Below are positions 42,226 through 52,817 of a stretch of 64,000 nt of DNA, piece by piece. Under the pieces are notes generated by a model. The model made no database searches. It was given only the letters and a program-made list of their open reading frames with translations, and was not told the origin of the DNA. The stretch's first letter is position 1; each line of letters starts with the position of its first letter. The position numbers and the translations under genes were made by a program. Source of the stretch: Arthrobacter oryzae. Lineage in GTDB: Bacteria; Actinomycetota; Actinomycetes; Actinomycetales; Micrococcaceae. The stretch covers positions 2,604,001 to 2,668,000 of the forward strand of contig NZ_CP132204.1 of the NCBI RefSeq assembly GCF_030718995.1. Direction: 5' to 3'.

Positions 42226-42254
42226 TTGACCGCGCGGGGTGCCGGTGCTGTGAT
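42226..42254 (+). promoter_or_regulatory. Candidate promoter of the small acidic protein
   Basis: TTGACC (42226-42231), 17 bp, TGTGAT (42249-42254). Spacing is ideal and the start codon lies ~95 bp beyond the expected transcription start, so the message has a leader containing three tandem repeats. Confidence 0.5.
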
Positions 42255-42290
42255 GATTGCCAGGGCAGGTGCCTCCCCGGACCGGCCCCT

Positions 42291-42340
42291 GGCCGCACCA
42301 CCAGACTGGCCGCATCACCAGACTGGCCGCACACCAGACA
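42291..42340 (+). repeat. Three tandem copies of a 16-17 nt unit in the mRNA leader
   Basis: Units of 17, 17 and 16 nt: GGCCGCACCACCAGACT, GGCCGCATCACCAGACT and GGCCGCACACCAGACA, directly before the CGGAGG ribosome binding site of the next gene. Too short and regular to be CRISPR. Could be recent slippage or a leader element. Confidence 0.85.
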
Positions 42341-42354
42341 CGGAGGTTTGCACC

Positions 42355-42591
42355 ATGGACACCACCGGATCACACCCCGCCCAGCCGGACCGGGACATCC
42401 TCGAATCAGACCCCGCTTATGACTTCGCCGAGGACGCGCCCATCGACGACGCCGCGGAAACCGAGGAAGAGGGACTGCTCGAGGAGGCGGACCAGCTTGT
42501 TCCCCTGGCTGAGGAGGATTTCCTGGGCGACGAGAAACCCGTAGTGCCCCTCGGCGGGGAGGAATTCCTGGAGCCGGAGGAAAACGAATGA
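42355..42591 (+). CDS. Small acidic hypothetical protein
   Basis: 78 residues, strongly acidic (about a third Asp/Glu) with no Cys and no membrane segment. It contains an internal near-repeat: VPLAEEDFLGDEKP and VPLGGEEFLEPEEN, each a VPL..E(D/E)FL unit. The ATG at 42355 has CGGAGG about 9 nt upstream. The frame is open upstream into the tandem repeats, but the ribosome binding site decides the start. Probably disordered; no family recognised. Monocistronic, closed by a strong hairpin. Confidence 0.7.
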   Translation: MDTTGSHPAQPDRDILESDPAYDFAEDAPIDDAAETEEEGLLEEADQLVPLAEEDFLGDEKPVVPLGGEEFLEPEENE

Positions 42592-42631
42592 CACCTCCCC
42601 GGCGTTAGACCGCCGAACCCGGCCTTGACGA

Positions 42632-42673
42632 ACGACGGCGGTGCCTCCCGCGCAGGGGAGGCACCGCCGTCGT
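42632..42673. terminator. Terminator between the acidic protein and the symporter gene
   Basis: Perfect 18-bp stem (arms 42632-42649 and 42656-42673; left arm ACGACGGCGGTGCCTCCC) with a 6-nt loop. It lies between convergent genes; T tracts are weak. The outer arm ACGACGGCG recurs in the terminators at 11970 and 54769. Confidence 0.82.
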
Positions 42674-42712
42674 GCTGTGTTCAGTTCGTGCTGTGCATAA
42701 AATCGTGCGGTG

Positions 42713-44236
42713 TTAGTCGACCAGGGCCGGAACCGGTTCTTCGTCGGAAGCCTTGCCGGCCACGCGGTCCCGCCAGTGCTGCATGACCCGGGGATCAGTC
42801 GGCTTGGTTGCCAGGGACACCGCGACGTACACGAGGCCTGACGCGAGCAGGCCGAAGTAGATCGGCTCGTTGGCGAAGACGCCGTCCAGCGGTGCCGCGG
42901 CGTTGATCTCCAGGACGATCATGGTGCCGAGCGTGACCACAGTGCCCACAGCCATGGACGCCGCAGCCGCCACGCCAGTGCCCCTCTTCCAGACGAGGCC
43001 GCCGAGGATCGCGACCAGGAGTCCGCCCACCAGGATGTCGTAGGCGATGGTCAGCGCTGCCACGACATCCTTGGTGACGATGGCGATGAGAATGGCCACG
43101 ATGCCCAGGCCCAGGACCCACATGCGGTTTGCTTTGACGTCGTGCTCGGGGTTGTCGGTGTCATCGGTGTTGATGTCCTTGCCGAACCAGCTGGCAACGA
43201 AGGGAAGCACGTCGGCGCGCGCCACTGTTGCGGCGGCGATCAGGGCTCCGGAAGCGGTGGACATCATGGCTGCAACGGCCGCGGCGAGCACCAGGCCGCC
43301 GATGCCGACGGGCAGCAGGCTCTGGGCCACCTCGGCGTAGACAACGTCCTTGCCCTCTGTGGCGACGTCGATCTCGGGGAGGGCGACGCGTGCGCCCAGG
43401 CCGATCAGGGCACCGGCAGCGCCGTAGAGGATGCAGTAGATGCCGGCCGTGGCGCCGCCCCAGCGTGCCACGCTGGGGGTTTTGGCGGTGAATACACGCT
43501 GCCAGATGTCCTGCCCGATCAGCAGCCCAAGGGTGTAGACCACGAAGTACGTGATGATCGTCTGGACGCCGATGCCGTCGATCTGGAAGAAGCTCTCCTC
43601 GACCCGGCTGCGGATGCCGTCCAGGCCGCCTGCGGCGTTGAGCGTGAAGGGCAGCATCAGGAAGAAGATGCCCACGGTTTTGATGACGAACTGGACCTGG
43701 TCCGCAAGGGTGATGGACCACATGCCGCCGATGGTGGAGTACACCAGGACGATGGCGCCGCCGATGGCAATGGCCAGGGCGCGGTCCCACCCGAACAGCA
43801 CTACGAAGATGGTGGCGTAGGCGCCGGTGGAGGTGGCGCACAGCATGAGCGTGTAGGCCAGCATGACAATGCCGGAGGTCTGGGTGGCACGGCTGCCGTA
43901 GCGCAGCGTCAGCATCTGGGACACCGTGTAGATCTTCAGTTTCTGGATGGTGCCGGCGAAGAGCAGGCTCAGGAGCAGCACACCGGCGCCGATGGCCACC
44001 ACGAGCCACATGCCGGAGATGCCGAACTTGTAGCCGAGGCCCACGCCGCCCACCGTCGAGGCGCCGCCGAGTACCACAGCCGCCATGGTTCCTGTGTAAA
44101 GGAAGGGCCCAAGCCTGCGGCCGGCCACGAGGAAGTCGCTGTTGTTCTTGGTGCGGGATTTGCCCCACCAGCCGAAGGCCAGCATGGCGATCAGGTACAC
44201 CACCACAATGGCGATGTTGACGAAGTTTGCGTCCAT
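42713..44236 (-). CDS. Sodium:solute symporter (SSS family)
   Basis: 507 residues, about thirteen membrane segments. SSS hallmarks: SDFLVAGRRLGPFLYTGTMAAVVLGGASTVGGVGLGYKFG near residues 33-75 and AEVAQSLLPVGIGGLVLAAAVAAMMSTASGALIAAATVARADV near 300-340, which holds the Na2 site serines. It uses the sodium gradient to import a small polar solute. It is divergent from the XRE-cupin regulator, its probable controller. Given the agmatinase-family gene further on, a guanidino compound or amino acid is possible, but this is inference. Confidence 0.88.
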   Translation of the reverse strand: MDANFVNIAIVVVYLIAMLAFGWWGKSRTKNNSDFLVAGRRLGPFLYTGTMAAVVLGGASTVGGVGLGYKFGISGMWLVVAIGAGVLLLSLLFAGTIQKLKIYTVSQMLTLRYGSRATQTSGIVMLAYTLMLCATSTGAYATIFVVLFGWDRALAIAIGGAIVLVYSTIGGMWSITLADQVQFVIKTVGIFFLMLPFTLNAAGGLDGIRSRVEESFFQIDGIGVQTIITYFVVYTLGLLIGQDIWQRVFTAKTPSVARWGGATAGIYCILYGAAGALIGLGARVALPEIDVATEGKDVVYAEVAQSLLPVGIGGLVLAAAVAAMMSTASGALIAAATVARADVLPFVASWFGKDINTDDTDNPEHDVKANRMWVLGLGIVAILIAIVTKDVVAALTIAYDILVGGLLVAILGGLVWKRGTGVAAAASMAVGTVVTLGTMIVLEINAAAPLDGVFANEPIYFGLLASGLVYVAVSLATKPTDPRVMQHWRDRVAGKASDEEPVPALVD

Positions 44237-44362
44237 TAAGTGGGCTCCTTGGAGCGTGTCGGCAGCATGGCGGAGTTCGCGGGAGCGCGGTTGGCCGGCG
44301 CCGGAATTCCGCTGCTATAGAACGGGGGATGCAGGGAGAGATCCCTGAAGGTCACGAGCTGA

Positions 44363-44422
44363 TTGTCTAATAGACAACACTTGTTGCCCGAAAGAGTATG
44401 TTGTGATGCGCGTAACAGTCAA
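44363..44422 (-). promoter_or_regulatory. Promoter and palindromic operator of the SSS symporter
   Basis: Minus strand: TTGACT (44417-44422), 16 bp, CATACT (44395-44400). About 12-25 bp downstream of the expected start lies a perfect 7+1+7 palindrome, TTGTCTA-A-TAGACAA (44363-44377, plus-strand reading). The divergent XRE-cupin regulator is the likely ligand. Confidence 0.6.
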
Positions 44423-44535
44423 GGCGGGCTGACACCATGGCCGGTTCCGCGTCATAAGGAAGCGCCGCAGGGCGGGTATCCCGTTAGTATGGCTCCAGCA
44501 ATGGGGCCGTGCGGCCGGCTGTGAAAGGTTCGTAA

Positions 44536-45111
44536 ATGAAGGCTCTACCAGTTGAACCGAGCAACATTCCCGTTGCCATTGGTTCGCGCATCCGCGCTGC
44601 GCGCCAGTCCCAGCGGCTCACCATCGAGCAGGTGGCCGACGCCACGGGACTGACCAAGGGATTCCTGAGCCGGGTGGAACGCGACCTGACATCGCCGTCG
44701 GTGGCATCCCTGGTGACGATGTGCCAGGTGCTGTCGATCTCCATCGGAGACCTGTTTGCCGCACCGGAAACGCACCTCACCAAGAAGGACGAGGGCCCGC
44801 GGATTTCGCTCGGCGGCGAAGGCATCATTGAACGCCTGCTGACTGCACGCTCGGAACGGCGTGTCCAGATCATCCAGGCCGTGATCGAACCCCGCGGCCG
44901 CGGTGAATCCGAGCTCTATGCCGTGGACTGCGACGTGGATGTCCTGCACGTCATCAAGGGCCGCATCCGGCTGATCCTGACCAACGAGGAATACGAGCTC
45001 GGAACCGGCGACACCGTGACGTTCCCCGGCAGGGAACCGCACACCTGGGTCAACCCCACGGATGACGCCGTCGAGGTGCTCTGGGTACTGGTACCCGCCG
45101 CCAGCCGCTGA
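44536..45111 (+). CDS. XRE-family regulator with C-terminal cupin
   Basis: 191 residues: HTH_3 domain at ~10-64 (IGSRIRAARQSQRLTIEQVADATGLTKGFLSRVERDLTSPSVASL) and a cupin_2 sensor at ~115-185 (VDCDVDVLHVIKGRIRLILTNEEYELGTGDTVTFPGREPHTWVNP). This class (PuuR/SutR-like) often senses amines, amino acids or thiols through the cupin. Transcribed away from the SSS symporter, which carries a palindrome in its leader; the two probably form a regulator-transporter pair. ATG at 44536 with AAAGG upstream. Confidence 0.88.
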   Translation: MKALPVEPSNIPVAIGSRIRAARQSQRLTIEQVADATGLTKGFLSRVERDLTSPSVASLVTMCQVLSISIGDLFAAPETHLTKKDEGPRISLGGEGIIERLLTARSERRVQIIQAVIEPRGRGESELYAVDCDVDVLHVIKGRIRLILTNEEYELGTGDTVTFPGREPHTWVNPTDDAVEVLWVLVPAASR

Positions 45112-45138
45112 GACGGCTGGCTGAACGGCCGGCCGGCT

Positions 45139-47115
<1,977 letters not shown>

Positions 47116-47232
47116 GGTATCCTTTCACGCAGCGTGCCGTCGGCCGGGCGGCCCGGTGTGCTGCTCCTGCTTGGAGCGTAGGCCCGCGAAAGTGCCCGTG
47201 ATGCGGGCTTTAACGAAACCTTTACGCCCCCT

Positions 47233-47246
47233 GTGACCGCGGTCAC
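47233..47246. promoter_or_regulatory. Perfect 14-bp palindrome upstream of amt
   Basis: GTGACCGCGGTCAC reads the same on both strands and merges into the phased GlnR-like half-sites that begin at 47242. It could be part of the same operator or a separate site for the divergent permease gene. Confidence 0.5.
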
Positions 47247-47290
47247 TGCATGGTGAGATATACGTCACATGATGGAAACCTGCCGGAAAC
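47242..47290 (+). promoter_or_regulatory. Phased GlnR-like half-site array upstream of amt-glnK
   Basis: Five pentamers spaced exactly 11 bp: GTCAC (47242), GTGAG (47253), GTCAC (47264), GAAAC (47275), GAAAC (47286). The actinobacterial GlnR consensus is GTnAC-n6-GAAAC repeated. The GTCAC-n6-GAAAC core at 47264-47279 is a perfect a/b pair. From the array to the amt ATG is ~190 bp; I see no definite -10 there. Confidence 0.65.
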
Positions 47291-47482
47291 CCAGGATTCA
47301 TGCCCGGACCTGCTGTTTAACGTCCCGGAAAAGCATCTCGGCCATGACGGAAACACCGCCGTTGTAGCGTCGGATTCGGGGAACGCACCGGCTCTCGCGT
47401 CCAGGGGGCTTGTTTCATCGTTTTGAATGGTCTCGCCGCAGTCGGCGCCCAGGAGCGCCGCTTCTAGAGGAAGGCTCCCGAA

Positions 47483-48910
47483 ATGAAGATCTCGCAACTC
47501 AACGTGGGAATGGCGGTGGATCCCGCGGTCCTTGATCCCGGCGCCACAGCCTGGATGCTGGCGGCTTCCGCCCTGGTTTTGCTGATGACACCGGGCCTGG
47601 CGTTCTTTTATGGGGGCCTCGTGCGGATGAAATCCGTCCTGAACATCATGATGATGAGCTTTGGCGCCATGGGAGTTGTCGCCGTGGTCTGGGCGCTGTG
47701 GGGCTACGGGCTGGCGTTCGGTCCGGACACCATGGGCGGGCTCGTCGGGGATCCGCTTGCCAACCCGGGGCTGAGCGGACTGACCAGCACCATCGGGGGC
47801 AAGGCGCCAGGGCTCCCGGACATGGTGTTCATCGGGTTCCAAGCCACGTTCGCCATCATCACGGTCGCGCTGATCAGCGGGGCGGTGGCCGAAAGGGTCA
47901 GGTTCGGGCCGTGGCTGCTTTTTGCCGCGTTGTGGGTGACCCTCGTCTACGCCCCGATCGCCCACTGGGTCTGGGGCGGTGGCCTCTTCGGCGCCACGGG
48001 CATCGTGGGCAGCCAAATCTCCGCGCTCGATTTTGCCGGCGGCACCGTGGTGCACATGAACGCCGGCATCGCCGGGCTGATGCTCGCCGTCGTGCTTGGA
48101 AAACGCCTGGGATTCATGAAGGATCCCAACATCCGTCCGCACAATCTTCCGTTCGTGATGCTCGGTGCGGGACTCCTGTGGTTCGGATGGTTCGGCTTCA
48201 ACGCCGGCTCTGAACTTGCCGCGGATGCCACCGCCGGCCTGGCCTGGACCAACACCCTGCTGGCCACGAGCGCGGCCCTTTTGGGCTGGCTGCTGGTCGA
48301 GCGGCTCCGGGACGGCCACGCAACATCCCTGGGTGCAGCATCGGGAGCCGTGGCGGGCCTCGTTGCCGTCACCCCGGCCTGCGGATTCGTCGACCCTGTC
48401 GGCGCCATCGTGATCGGTGCTGTCGCCGGAGCGGTCTGCGCGCTCGCGGTGGGCCTCAAGTTCCGGCTCGGCCTCGATGATTCCCTGGACGTGGTGGCCG
48501 TGCACTTTGTGGGCGGTCTGTGGGGGACTCTCTCCCTGGGCTTCTTTGCCGTGCCGTCAGCCAAGACCGAGGGCGGGCTGTTCTACGGCGGGGGCCTGAC
48601 CCAGTTCTGGCCCCAGATTCTCACGGCCCTCATCGTTACGGCCTGGAGCGCCATCATGACCACGCTGATCGGATACACCATCCATAAGACGATGGGAATG
48701 CGGGTGTCCGAAGCCAACGAACGGTCTGGCATTGACGTCACCGAGCATGCGGAAACGGCCTACGAGCTGCTCATGGTGGGGGGAACCTTCCACCCCGGCG
48801 AGCATCACGGCAAGCCTGCTCCAGCCGGCGCGGCCGCCGCGGCTGCGGAGGGCGGGGCGGACAAGGCTGCGGCGGTTGCCGAGCCGGACCGCAGCGGGGC
48901 CCGGAGATGA
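47483..48910 (+). CDS. amt: Ammonium transporter
   Basis: 475 residues, eleven TM segments. Amt/Rh hallmarks: WMLAASALVLLMTPGLAFFYGGLVRMKSVLNIMMM, FIGFQATFAIITVALISGAVAER, DFAGGTVVHMNAGIAGL (first pore His), LLWFGWFGFNAGSEL and VVAVHFVGGLWGTLSLGF (second pore His). A ~45-residue Ala/Gly/His-rich tail follows the last helix. It conducts NH3/NH4+ into the cell and is blocked by PII. ATG at 47483 behind GAGGAAGG; its stop overlaps glnK by 4 nt. Nitrogen control by GlnR is indicated by the phased array upstream. Confidence 0.96.
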   Translation: MKISQLNVGMAVDPAVLDPGATAWMLAASALVLLMTPGLAFFYGGLVRMKSVLNIMMMSFGAMGVVAVVWALWGYGLAFGPDTMGGLVGDPLANPGLSGLTSTIGGKAPGLPDMVFIGFQATFAIITVALISGAVAERVRFGPWLLFAALWVTLVYAPIAHWVWGGGLFGATGIVGSQISALDFAGGTVVHMNAGIAGLMLAVVLGKRLGFMKDPNIRPHNLPFVMLGAGLLWFGWFGFNAGSELAADATAGLAWTNTLLATSAALLGWLLVERLRDGHATSLGAASGAVAGLVAVTPACGFVDPVGAIVIGAVAGAVCALAVGLKFRLGLDDSLDVVAVHFVGGLWGTLSLGFFAVPSAKTEGGLFYGGGLTQFWPQILTALIVTAWSAIMTTLIGYTIHKTMGMRVSEANERSGIDVTEHAETAYELLMVGGTFHPGEHHGKPAPAGAAAAAAEGGADKAAAVAEPDRSGARR

Positions 48911-49248
48911 AACTCATCACGGCCATCATCCGCCCGGAAAAAGTCGAGTTGGTGCGGGCCGCCTTGGAAGGCTTTGGAGTCAGCGGCATGACGGTCAGCC
49001 AGGCCAGCGGCTACGGCCAGCAGCGCGGCCATGTGGAGGTCTATCGCGGAACGGAATACAACTCGGACCTTCTGCCGAAGGCCCGGGTGGAAGTCCTGGT
49101 CAACGAGGAGGCCATGGACGGCGTCATGGCCGCCATCGAAGCCGGCGCCAGTACGGGACGTTTCGGTGACGGCAAAATCTGGACCATCTCCGTTTCCGAC
49201 GCCGTCCGCGTACGGACCGGGGAGAGGGGCCGGTCGGCCATCGATTGA
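48907..49248 (+). CDS. glnK: P-II nitrogen regulatory protein
   Basis: 113 residues, full-length PII. MKLITAIIRPEKVELVRAALEGFGVSGMTVSQASGYG, the T-loop YRGTEYNSDLLPK with Tyr 51 (the residue adenylylated by GlnD in actinobacteria), and the ATP-binding GDGKIWTISV. It senses ATP/ADP and 2-oxoglutarate and plugs the Amt channel when nitrogen is plentiful. ATGA overlap with amt, the classic amt-glnK pair; no glnD follows here, unlike in streptomycetes and corynebacteria. Confidence 0.96.
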   Translation: MKLITAIIRPEKVELVRAALEGFGVSGMTVSQASGYGQQRGHVEVYRGTEYNSDLLPKARVEVLVNEEAMDGVMAAIEAGASTGRFGDGKIWTISVSDAVRVRTGERGRSAID

Positions 49249-49301
49249 GGACGCAGTGGATGGATTGGTAAACACTTGATGCACAGTGGGAAACTGCAGT
49301 G

Positions 49302-49307
49302 TATGAT
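49302..49307 (+). promoter_or_regulatory. -10-like box before the agmatinase-family gene
   Basis: TATGAT at 49302-49307, about 44 nt before the TTG start. No well-spaced -35; TTGATG at 49276 is 20 bp away. Position fits an own promoter for the agmatinase/ThDP operon, separate from glnK. Confidence 0.45.
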
Positions 49308-49350
49308 GGGTGTCACACTACCGATCCATCCTCGAAGGAGAGGCGTTCCT

Positions 49351-50451
49351 TTGGAAGAGCTGCGCATCGAGGCCAACGGCAACCTTGGCCCCATCGATTC
49401 ATCCCGTATTCCCCGCTATGCAGGGGCCGCAACCTACGCCCGCCTGCCGCGGTTGGACCAGGTGGCCAAGGCGGACATCACGGTGGTGGGAGTTCCCTTC
49501 GATTCCGGCGTCTCCTACCGCCCCGGTGCCCGCTTCGGCGCCAACCATGTCCGCGAGGCCAGCCGGCTGCTGCGCCCCTACAACCCCGCATGGGACGTCA
49601 GCCCCTTCGAGAACGTCCAGGTGGCCGACGCCGGGGACATGGCCGTCAACCCGTTCAACATCAACGAGGCCATCGAAACCATCCAGCAGAACGCCCTCGA
49701 CCTGACGGCCGGCGGGAGCAAGCTTGTCACCCTCGGCGGTGACCACACCATTGCGCTGCCGCTGCTGCGGGCCGCTGCCGAGCGCGCCGGCGAGCCGGTG
49801 GCCATGCTGCACTTCGATGCCCATCTGGATACCTGGGACACCTACTTCGGGGCTGAATACACCCACGGCACCCCGTTCCGCCGCGCCGTCGAAGAGGGCA
49901 TCCTCGACACCGAGGCCATCAGCCATATCGGCACCCGCGGCCCGCTGTACGGCAAGAAGGACCTCGACGACGACCACCGCTTCGGCTTCGGCATCGTCAC
50001 CTCCGCCGACGTCTATTACCAGGGCGTCCTGGAAACCGTGGCCAAGGTCCGGGACCGCATCGGAAACCGCCCACTGTACATCTCGGTGGACATCGACGTG
50101 CTGGACCCCGCGCACGCACCGGGCACCGGAACGCCGGAAGCCGGCGGCATCACCAGCCGTGAACTGCTGGAGATCATCCGGGGCTTCCGCGGCATGAACC
50201 TAGTGGGCGCGGACATTGTTGAGGTGGCACCGGCCTACGACCACGCTGAAATCACCGGTGTCGCGGCCAGCCACGTCGCCTACGAACTCGTGACCCTCAT
50301 GGCGGACTCGGCCGTGGAGGGCAACAGGTTCGGCGCTGCCAACGGCTACGCCGCGCAGGCGCTAGGCCAGGGTGCCCCCGGACAGGGATCCCTGCACCAG
50401 GCCGGCTTCGCCGCCGCTGCCCGGCCCGTCGCGACCGGCGTCTCCCGGTGA
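49351..50451 (+). CDS. speB: Agmatinase-family ureohydrolase
   Basis: 366 residues. Ureohydrolase manganese sites are all present: [22 protein letters not shown], and [22 protein letters not shown]-terminal [35 protein letters not shown] and the [32 protein letters not shown] segment place it with agmatinase, guanidinobutyrase and guanidinopropionase rather than arginase; the substrate cannot be decided by eye. The start is TTG at 49351 (AAGGAG 10 nt before), giving [10 protein letters not shown]; the frame is open to an ATG at 49276, but that would overlap the promoter. A ~35-residue Ala/Gly tail ends in a 4-nt overlap with the ThDP enzyme. Confidence 0.87.
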   Translation: MEELRIEANGNLGPIDSSRIPRYAGAATYARLPRLDQVAKADITVVGVPFDSGVSYRPGARFGANHVREASRLLRPYNPAWDVSPFENVQVADAGDMAVNPFNINEAIETIQQNALDLTAGGSKLVTLGGDHTIALPLLRAAAERAGEPVAMLHFDAHLDTWDTYFGAEYTHGTPFRRAVEEGILDTEAISHIGTRGPLYGKKDLDDDHRFGFGIVTSADVYYQGVLETVAKVRDRIGNRPLYISVDIDVLDPAHAPGTGTPEAGGITSRELLEIIRGFRGMNLVGADIVEVAPAYDHAEITGVAASHVAYELVTLMADSAVEGNRFGAANGYAAQALGQGAPGQGSLHQAGFAAAARPVATGVSR

Positions 50452-52112
50452 CCGGCGTCCGCAACGGCGGGGATCTCGTCGTCGAGACCCTTGAAGCGCT
50501 GGGGGCGAAGACGGTCTTTGGCATACCTGGCCAGCACGCGCTGGGCCTGTTTGATGCGATGGGCCGGGGCAACCTGCACTTCGTGTCGTCGCGGGTGGAA
50601 AACAACTCGGCGTTTGCAGCCGACGGGTATTCACGTGCCACCGGAGAGGTGGGGGTGCTCTTCCTGTCCACGGGCCCCGGAGCGCTGACGTCCCTGGCCG
50701 GGCTGCAGGAAGCGTACGCCACCGGTGTGCCCATGGTGGTGGTGGCGAGCCAGATCCCGCTCGACGGCCTGGGAGCACGCCGCAAGGGCATGCTGCACCA
50801 GCTCGATGACCAGAAGGCCTCCGCCGCCAACGTCACCAAGAGCCAGCGGCTGATCCAGCACGCCTCGGGCATCCCCTCGGCCATCCAGGACGCCTGGACC
50901 GAGGCCATTTCCTCGCCGCAGGGCCCGGTCTGGCTGGAGATCCCGCAGAATGTCCTCCTGGATCCCATCATGGTCCCGCCGGTGGAAGACGCGCTCGCCG
51001 AAGCGGCGGACAACCCGCCCCGGGTGGAGCTGGTCCGGGAAGCCGTGAAATGGCTGTCGACGGCGGAACGTCCGGCGATCATCGCCGGCGGCGGCACGCG
51101 CCGCGGTCGGGCGGAAAAGTCGCTGCTGTCCATTGCCGAAAAGCTGCGCGCGCCGGTGATCTGCACCCCAGGCGGCAACGGCGCGTTCCCGTGGAACCAC
51201 GAGCTGTCGCTACAGTCCTGGATTGAGGACCGGTACATGACGGACCTGCTCGAGGACGCGGACGTGCTGATCGTCATCGGCTCCTCCCTCGGCGAGGTGA
51301 CGTCCAACTACTTCACGTTCGAGCCGCGGGGACGGATCATCCAGATCGACGCGGAACCCCGGGTCCTGGAATCCAACCGGCCGGGCCTGGGCATCCGCGC
51401 CGACGCCGGCCAGGGCCTCGCGGCGCTGGACGAGGCGCTGACCGAGCCGCACGGCGAGCGGGCGGACTGGCACGGCACCTCCCCGGAAACACTGGTCAAA
51501 GAGTCCCTGGCCAAAGTCAGGGCCCGGCTCGAGTCCCAGGACCTCGGCAAAGAGCTGAAGTTCATGGCGGACATCCGCGAAGCAGTCCCCGCGGACATGC
51601 AGACCTTCTGGGACATGACCATTTCCGCGTACTGGGCCTGGAGTTGCTGGGATGCCCGCGAGGGCCAGTTCCACTCCGCCCAGGGCGCCGGCGGACTGGG
51701 CTTCGGCTTCCCCGCGGCCATCGGCGGAGCGGTAGGCCTGGAAACCACCGGCCGGCCCGGCAGTTCCGCACGCGTGCTGGCTGTCTCCGGTGACGGTTCG
51801 GCCATGTACTCCATCTCCGAACTGGCCACGGCCAAACAGCACAACGTCCCGGTCACCTGGCTGATCGTGGACGACGGCGGCTACGGCATCCTGCGCGAGT
51901 ACATGGTGGGTGCCTTTGGCAAGGCCACCGCCACCGAGCTGGCCCGCCCGGACTTCGTCAAACTCGCCGAAGCCTTCGGTGTCCCGGCCGTGCGGGTTGC
52001 GCCGGAAGACGTGGGGGACGCCCTGAAGGCGGGCTTCGCCGCGGACGGCCCGAACGTCGTCGTCGTCGAAACCCTGCTGAAGATGTTCGGCCCCACGCAC
52101 CTGGACGTCTGA
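50448..52112 (+). CDS. ThDP-dependent enzyme, acetolactate synthase-like
   Basis: 554 residues with the three ThDP-enzyme domains: pyrimidine-binding ([17 protein letters not shown], with the activating Glu in [18 protein letters not shown]), central ([12 protein letters not shown]), and pyrophosphate-binding ([33 protein letters not shown]). FAD-binding is unlikely to be judged by eye. It is not IlvB itself: the usual RHEQ is RVEN, and no ilvN follows. The GTG start overlaps the agmatinase stop by 4 nt, so the two act together, perhaps decarboxylating a keto acid formed from the guanidino compound (inference). Confidence 0.87.
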   Translation: MTGVRNGGDLVVETLEALGAKTVFGIPGQHALGLFDAMGRGNLHFVSSRVENNSAFAADGYSRATGEVGVLFLSTGPGALTSLAGLQEAYATGVPMVVVASQIPLDGLGARRKGMLHQLDDQKASAANVTKSQRLIQHASGIPSAIQDAWTEAISSPQGPVWLEIPQNVLLDPIMVPPVEDALAEAADNPPRVELVREAVKWLSTAERPAIIAGGGTRRGRAEKSLLSIAEKLRAPVICTPGGNGAFPWNHELSLQSWIEDRYMTDLLEDADVLIVIGSSLGEVTSNYFTFEPRGRIIQIDAEPRVLESNRPGLGIRADAGQGLAALDEALTEPHGERADWHGTSPETLVKESLAKVRARLESQDLGKELKFMADIREAVPADMQTFWDMTISAYWAWSCWDAREGQFHSAQGAGGLGFGFPAAIGGAVGLETTGRPGSSARVLAVSGDGSAMYSISELATAKQHNVPVTWLIVDDGGYGILREYMVGAFGKATATELARPDFVKLAEAFGVPAVRVAPEDVGDALKAGFAADGPNVVVVETLLKMFGPTHLDV

Positions 52113-52153
52113 CAGCCACTAGCCGCACCGCCCAACCTAACCCGCACCACAAC

Positions 52154-52210
52154 AAGCGCGAACGGACAGTTGAGGCCCCAACCCGGGGCCTCAACTGTCC
52201 GTTCGCGCTT
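52154..52210. repeat. Dispersed palindromic element, copy 2
   Basis: Perfect 26+26-bp inverted repeat (52154-52179 and 52185-52210) with a 5-nt loop. It shares its arm sequence (core CGGACAGTTG, GCCCC at the loop) with the imperfect copy at 12058-12114. Lies 40 bp after the ThDP-enzyme stop and may act as its terminator, although no T tract follows. Confidence 0.88.
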
Positions 52211-52292
52211 GGCGTTTAAGGCAGCCCGGCAGCCCGGCACCCCGGTCCGCACCCTCCCCGCTGGTTAGTTTCCTGAAGCAACCATTTTCGGA

Positions 52293-52310
52293 TATAGTTG
52301 CCTAAGGCAA
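52293..52310 (+). promoter_or_regulatory. -10 box and MarR operator
   Basis: TATAGT (52293-52298) runs directly into the perfect palindrome TTGCCTAAGGCAA (52298-52310), ~19 bp before the MarR start codon. A TTGCC-n3-GGCAA site is typical of MarR operators, so autorepression of the MarR-efflux operon is likely. Confidence 0.72.
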
Positions 52311-52328
52311 ATAAAGGGGATATTCATC

Positions 52329-52808
52329 ATGGCAGTCGCACCGGAAACCGCCGCCGACCTCGTCTACCGGATCTTCGACCTCCAGCGGGCAGTCCGGTGT
52401 GTGGCAGTCGCCGGCCTGCGCGGGCAGGACACCGGGGTGGCGCTCCAGGGCGTCCTGCGGTTCGTGGGGGAGGGGGAGTCCCGGGCCACGCATCTCGCCG
52501 CCCGGCTCGGCGTCAGCGCTCCCGTCCTGAGCCGGCACATTGCCGATCTGGAAGAGCAGGGCCTCGTGGTCCGCCGTCCTGATCCCGAGGACGGACGGGC
52601 CCAGTTGGTGGCGCTCTCCGAGGCCGGAGCGGGCAAGTTGCGCGAAATAGAACAGCAGCGCACGGCGACCCTCCAGGGGTACCTGCAGGACTGGAGCCAG
52701 TACGACGCCGAAGAGACCGCGATAATCCTCAAGAAACTTGCTGAATCCCTGAGGGACTCAGCCCGGGCAAAGACGGCCGGACCCACCGAAATCATTCCAA
52801 CCGTTTAG
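52329..52808 (+). CDS. MarR-family transcriptional regulator
   Basis: 159 residues. Winged HTH: GVALQGVLRFVGEGESRATHLAARLGVSAPVLSRHIADLEEQGLVVRRPDPEDGRAQLVALSEAG, with DNA-binding helix near residues 58-75 and the wing D-P-E-D-G-R. Helical dimerisation segments flank it. ATG at 52329 with GGGGA upstream. It is followed after 9 bp by the DHA2 pump and preceded by a palindrome over the -10, so it most likely represses the pump and itself until a drug binds. Confidence 0.9.
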   Translation: MAVAPETAADLVYRIFDLQRAVRCVAVAGLRGQDTGVALQGVLRFVGEGESRATHLAARLGVSAPVLSRHIADLEEQGLVVRRPDPEDGRAQLVALSEAGAGKLREIEQQRTATLQGYLQDWSQYDAEETAIILKKLAESLRDSARAKTAGPTEIIPTV

Positions 52809-52817
52809 GAGCTGCCC

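Noticed and set aside
42291..42340. Three tandem repeats as a possible mini-CRISPR
   Set aside because: Units are contiguous with no spacers, only 16-17 nt, and no cas genes are near.
49268..49316. Second GlnR-like array before the agmatinase-family gene
   Set aside because: GAAAC (49290) and GTCAC (49312) are in 11-bp phase, but the pentamers between and before them match poorly, so it is not called.
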